Below are positions 36,837 through 37,848 of a DNA stretch of 37,848 bases, piece after piece (the first letter of the stretch is position 1; each line of letters starts with the position of its first letter). A program made the translations under genes and the position numbers. This DNA is from Comamonadaceae bacterium (GTDB taxonomy: Bacteria; Pseudomonadota; Gammaproteobacteria; Burkholderiales; Burkholderiaceae_C): the NCBI GenBank assembly GCA_947452325.1, contig CANGCZ010000002.1, forward strand, positions 1 to 37,848, in the 5' to 3' direction. The notes beneath the pieces are model-generated. The model did no database searches. It was not told the origin of the DNA and was given only the letters and a program-made list of their open reading frames with translations.

Positions 36837-37848
36837 TCGGAGACTCCGCCAATTTCTCCAGCGCAGGGCGTACCCATTGGGGTTGGATCATTGCCATCAC
36901 GATCCTGCTGCTGCTGTTGCCTGCGGTGTTTGACACCAACACACCCACACTTTTAGGTATCTGGGCATTGTTTGCTTTGTCATTGGGATTGATGTGGGGC
37001 TATGCAGGCATTCTCAGTTTCGGCCACGCCGCGTACTTCGGATTGGGTGCATATACCTACGCCATCACTTCGATGAACCTGGGTGAAAGCACGGCAGCAT
37101 GGATGCTGGCTATTTTGCTGCCTGCTTTTGTTGCTGCACTCATTGGTGCCATGATGTTTTACGGTCGCATCAGCGATGTCTATATGGGCGTCATCACGTT
37201 GGTGTTTTCGCTGATCATGGCCAAATTCATGGGCGCGACCGCTGGCGACGCTTACAGCATTGGCAACGCACGGCTCGGTGGCTTTAACGGCATTCCTGCG
37301 TTTCCTATTCTGAATGTGCCCGGCGATCCATCAACGCCGATTTTCGGAGTTCCGCTGTATTACCTGGTGTTGTGCTGTTTGGTTTTTTGTTATCTGATTT
37401 CACGCTGGGTGCTGTCCAGTGCTTTTGGTCGCATTTTGTTGGGCATACGTGAAAACGAATCGCGCATTGAACTGCTGGGCTACAACGCCCCCGCTTACAA
37501 AACCGCTATTTTTTCACTGTCTGCCGCCATGGCGGGCATGGCTGGTTGCTTGTTTGCGAGTTGGGCTGAGATCGTCACACCGGCTTTGTTCGGATTGGGT
37601 CAATCGGTCGAGGTCATCATTTGGGTGATCGCAGGCGGCTTAGGCACCTTGATGGGGCCGGTCATTGGTGCGGTGTTGCTAGGCACTATGAAGCTATTGC
37701 TCGGCGGCCAAACCTTTATCGATAACTCGTTGGTCATCGGTGCCATTCTGGTGTTGGTGGTGTTGTTGTTGCCACGCGGTCTGTTGCCCACCCTCATGGG
37801 ATGGCGCAAACAACAAGGGCAACGCAGTGTCAGCCGTGCGCGCAACAA
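36833..37848 (+). CDS. branched-chain amino acid/urea-type ABC transporter permease (LivM-like), 3' end outside the window
   Basis: ATGA overlap with the previous gene; MIGDSANFSSAGRTHWGWIIAITILLLLLPAVF...LGLMWGYAGILSFGHAAYFGLGAYTYA...VIWVIAGGLGTLMGPVIGAVLL; open to the edge, so missing from the ORF track. Confidence 0.88.
   Translation, partial: MIGDSANFSSAGRTHWGWIIAITILLLLLPAVFDTNTPTLLGIWALFALSLGLMWGYAGILSFGHAAYFGLGAYTYAITSMNLGESTAAWMLAILLPAFVAALIGAMMFYGRISDVYMGVITLVFSLIMAKFMGATAGDAYSIGNARLGGFNGIPAFPILNVPGDPSTPIFGVPLYYLVLCCLVFCYLISRWVLSSAFGRILLGIRENESRIELLGYNAPAYKTAIFSLSAAMAGMAGCLFASWAEIVTPALFGLGQSVEVIIWVIAGGLGTLMGPVIGAVLLGTMKLLLGGQTFIDNSLVIGAILVLVVLLLPRGLLPTLMGWRKQQGQRSVSRARN

Noticed and set aside
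1-37848. Mobile element, prophage, CRISPR or tRNA gene
   Set aside because: No transposase/integrase/phage proteins, no regularly spaced repeats and no convincing tRNA cloverleaf were noticed by eye; a tRNAscan-SE or CRISPR finder run was not possible.

Overview
A 37.8-kb, densely packed window that looks chromosomal and betaproteobacterial (probably Burkholderiales; inferred from gene families, not proven). No rRNA, tRNA, CRISPR array, integrase or transposase was recognised. Main blocks: (1) a minus-strand TolQ/ExbB-like + ExbD-like proton-channel cluster with a DUF2135-like domain and a lipoprotein (1-2444); (2) cytochrome b561 and a glycosyltransferase; (3) a thiol dioxygenase fused to four rhodanese domains; (4) aroE; (5) a translationally coupled minus-strand operon joining an isoquinoline-1-oxidoreductase-type molybdenum hydroxylase (2 subunits) to SoxX, SoxY, SoxZ and SoxA, without SoxB or SoxCD, and with a SoxY whose carrier tail reads ...AACVDNG instead of GGCGG; (6) TerC, two PAP2 phosphatases and a secreted pentapeptide-repeat protein; (7) a SET-domain protein facing an acyltransferase-like gene and a YkgJ-type Cys-cluster gene; (8) an RND efflux pair; (9) paaX and paaABCDE with a perfect 10-bp inverted repeat at the paaA promoter; (10) a secreted HELVH putative metalloprotease, a GDT1/UPF0016 protein and YkvA; (11) a dehydrogenase, a CMD-family protein and a flotillin; (12) a urea/amide-type branched-chain ABC transporter running off the right edge. 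The best candidate for an undescribed system is the molybdenum hydroxylase-SoxXYZA operon. All five tail-to-tail gene junctions have gaps of 4 nt or less, or overlap.
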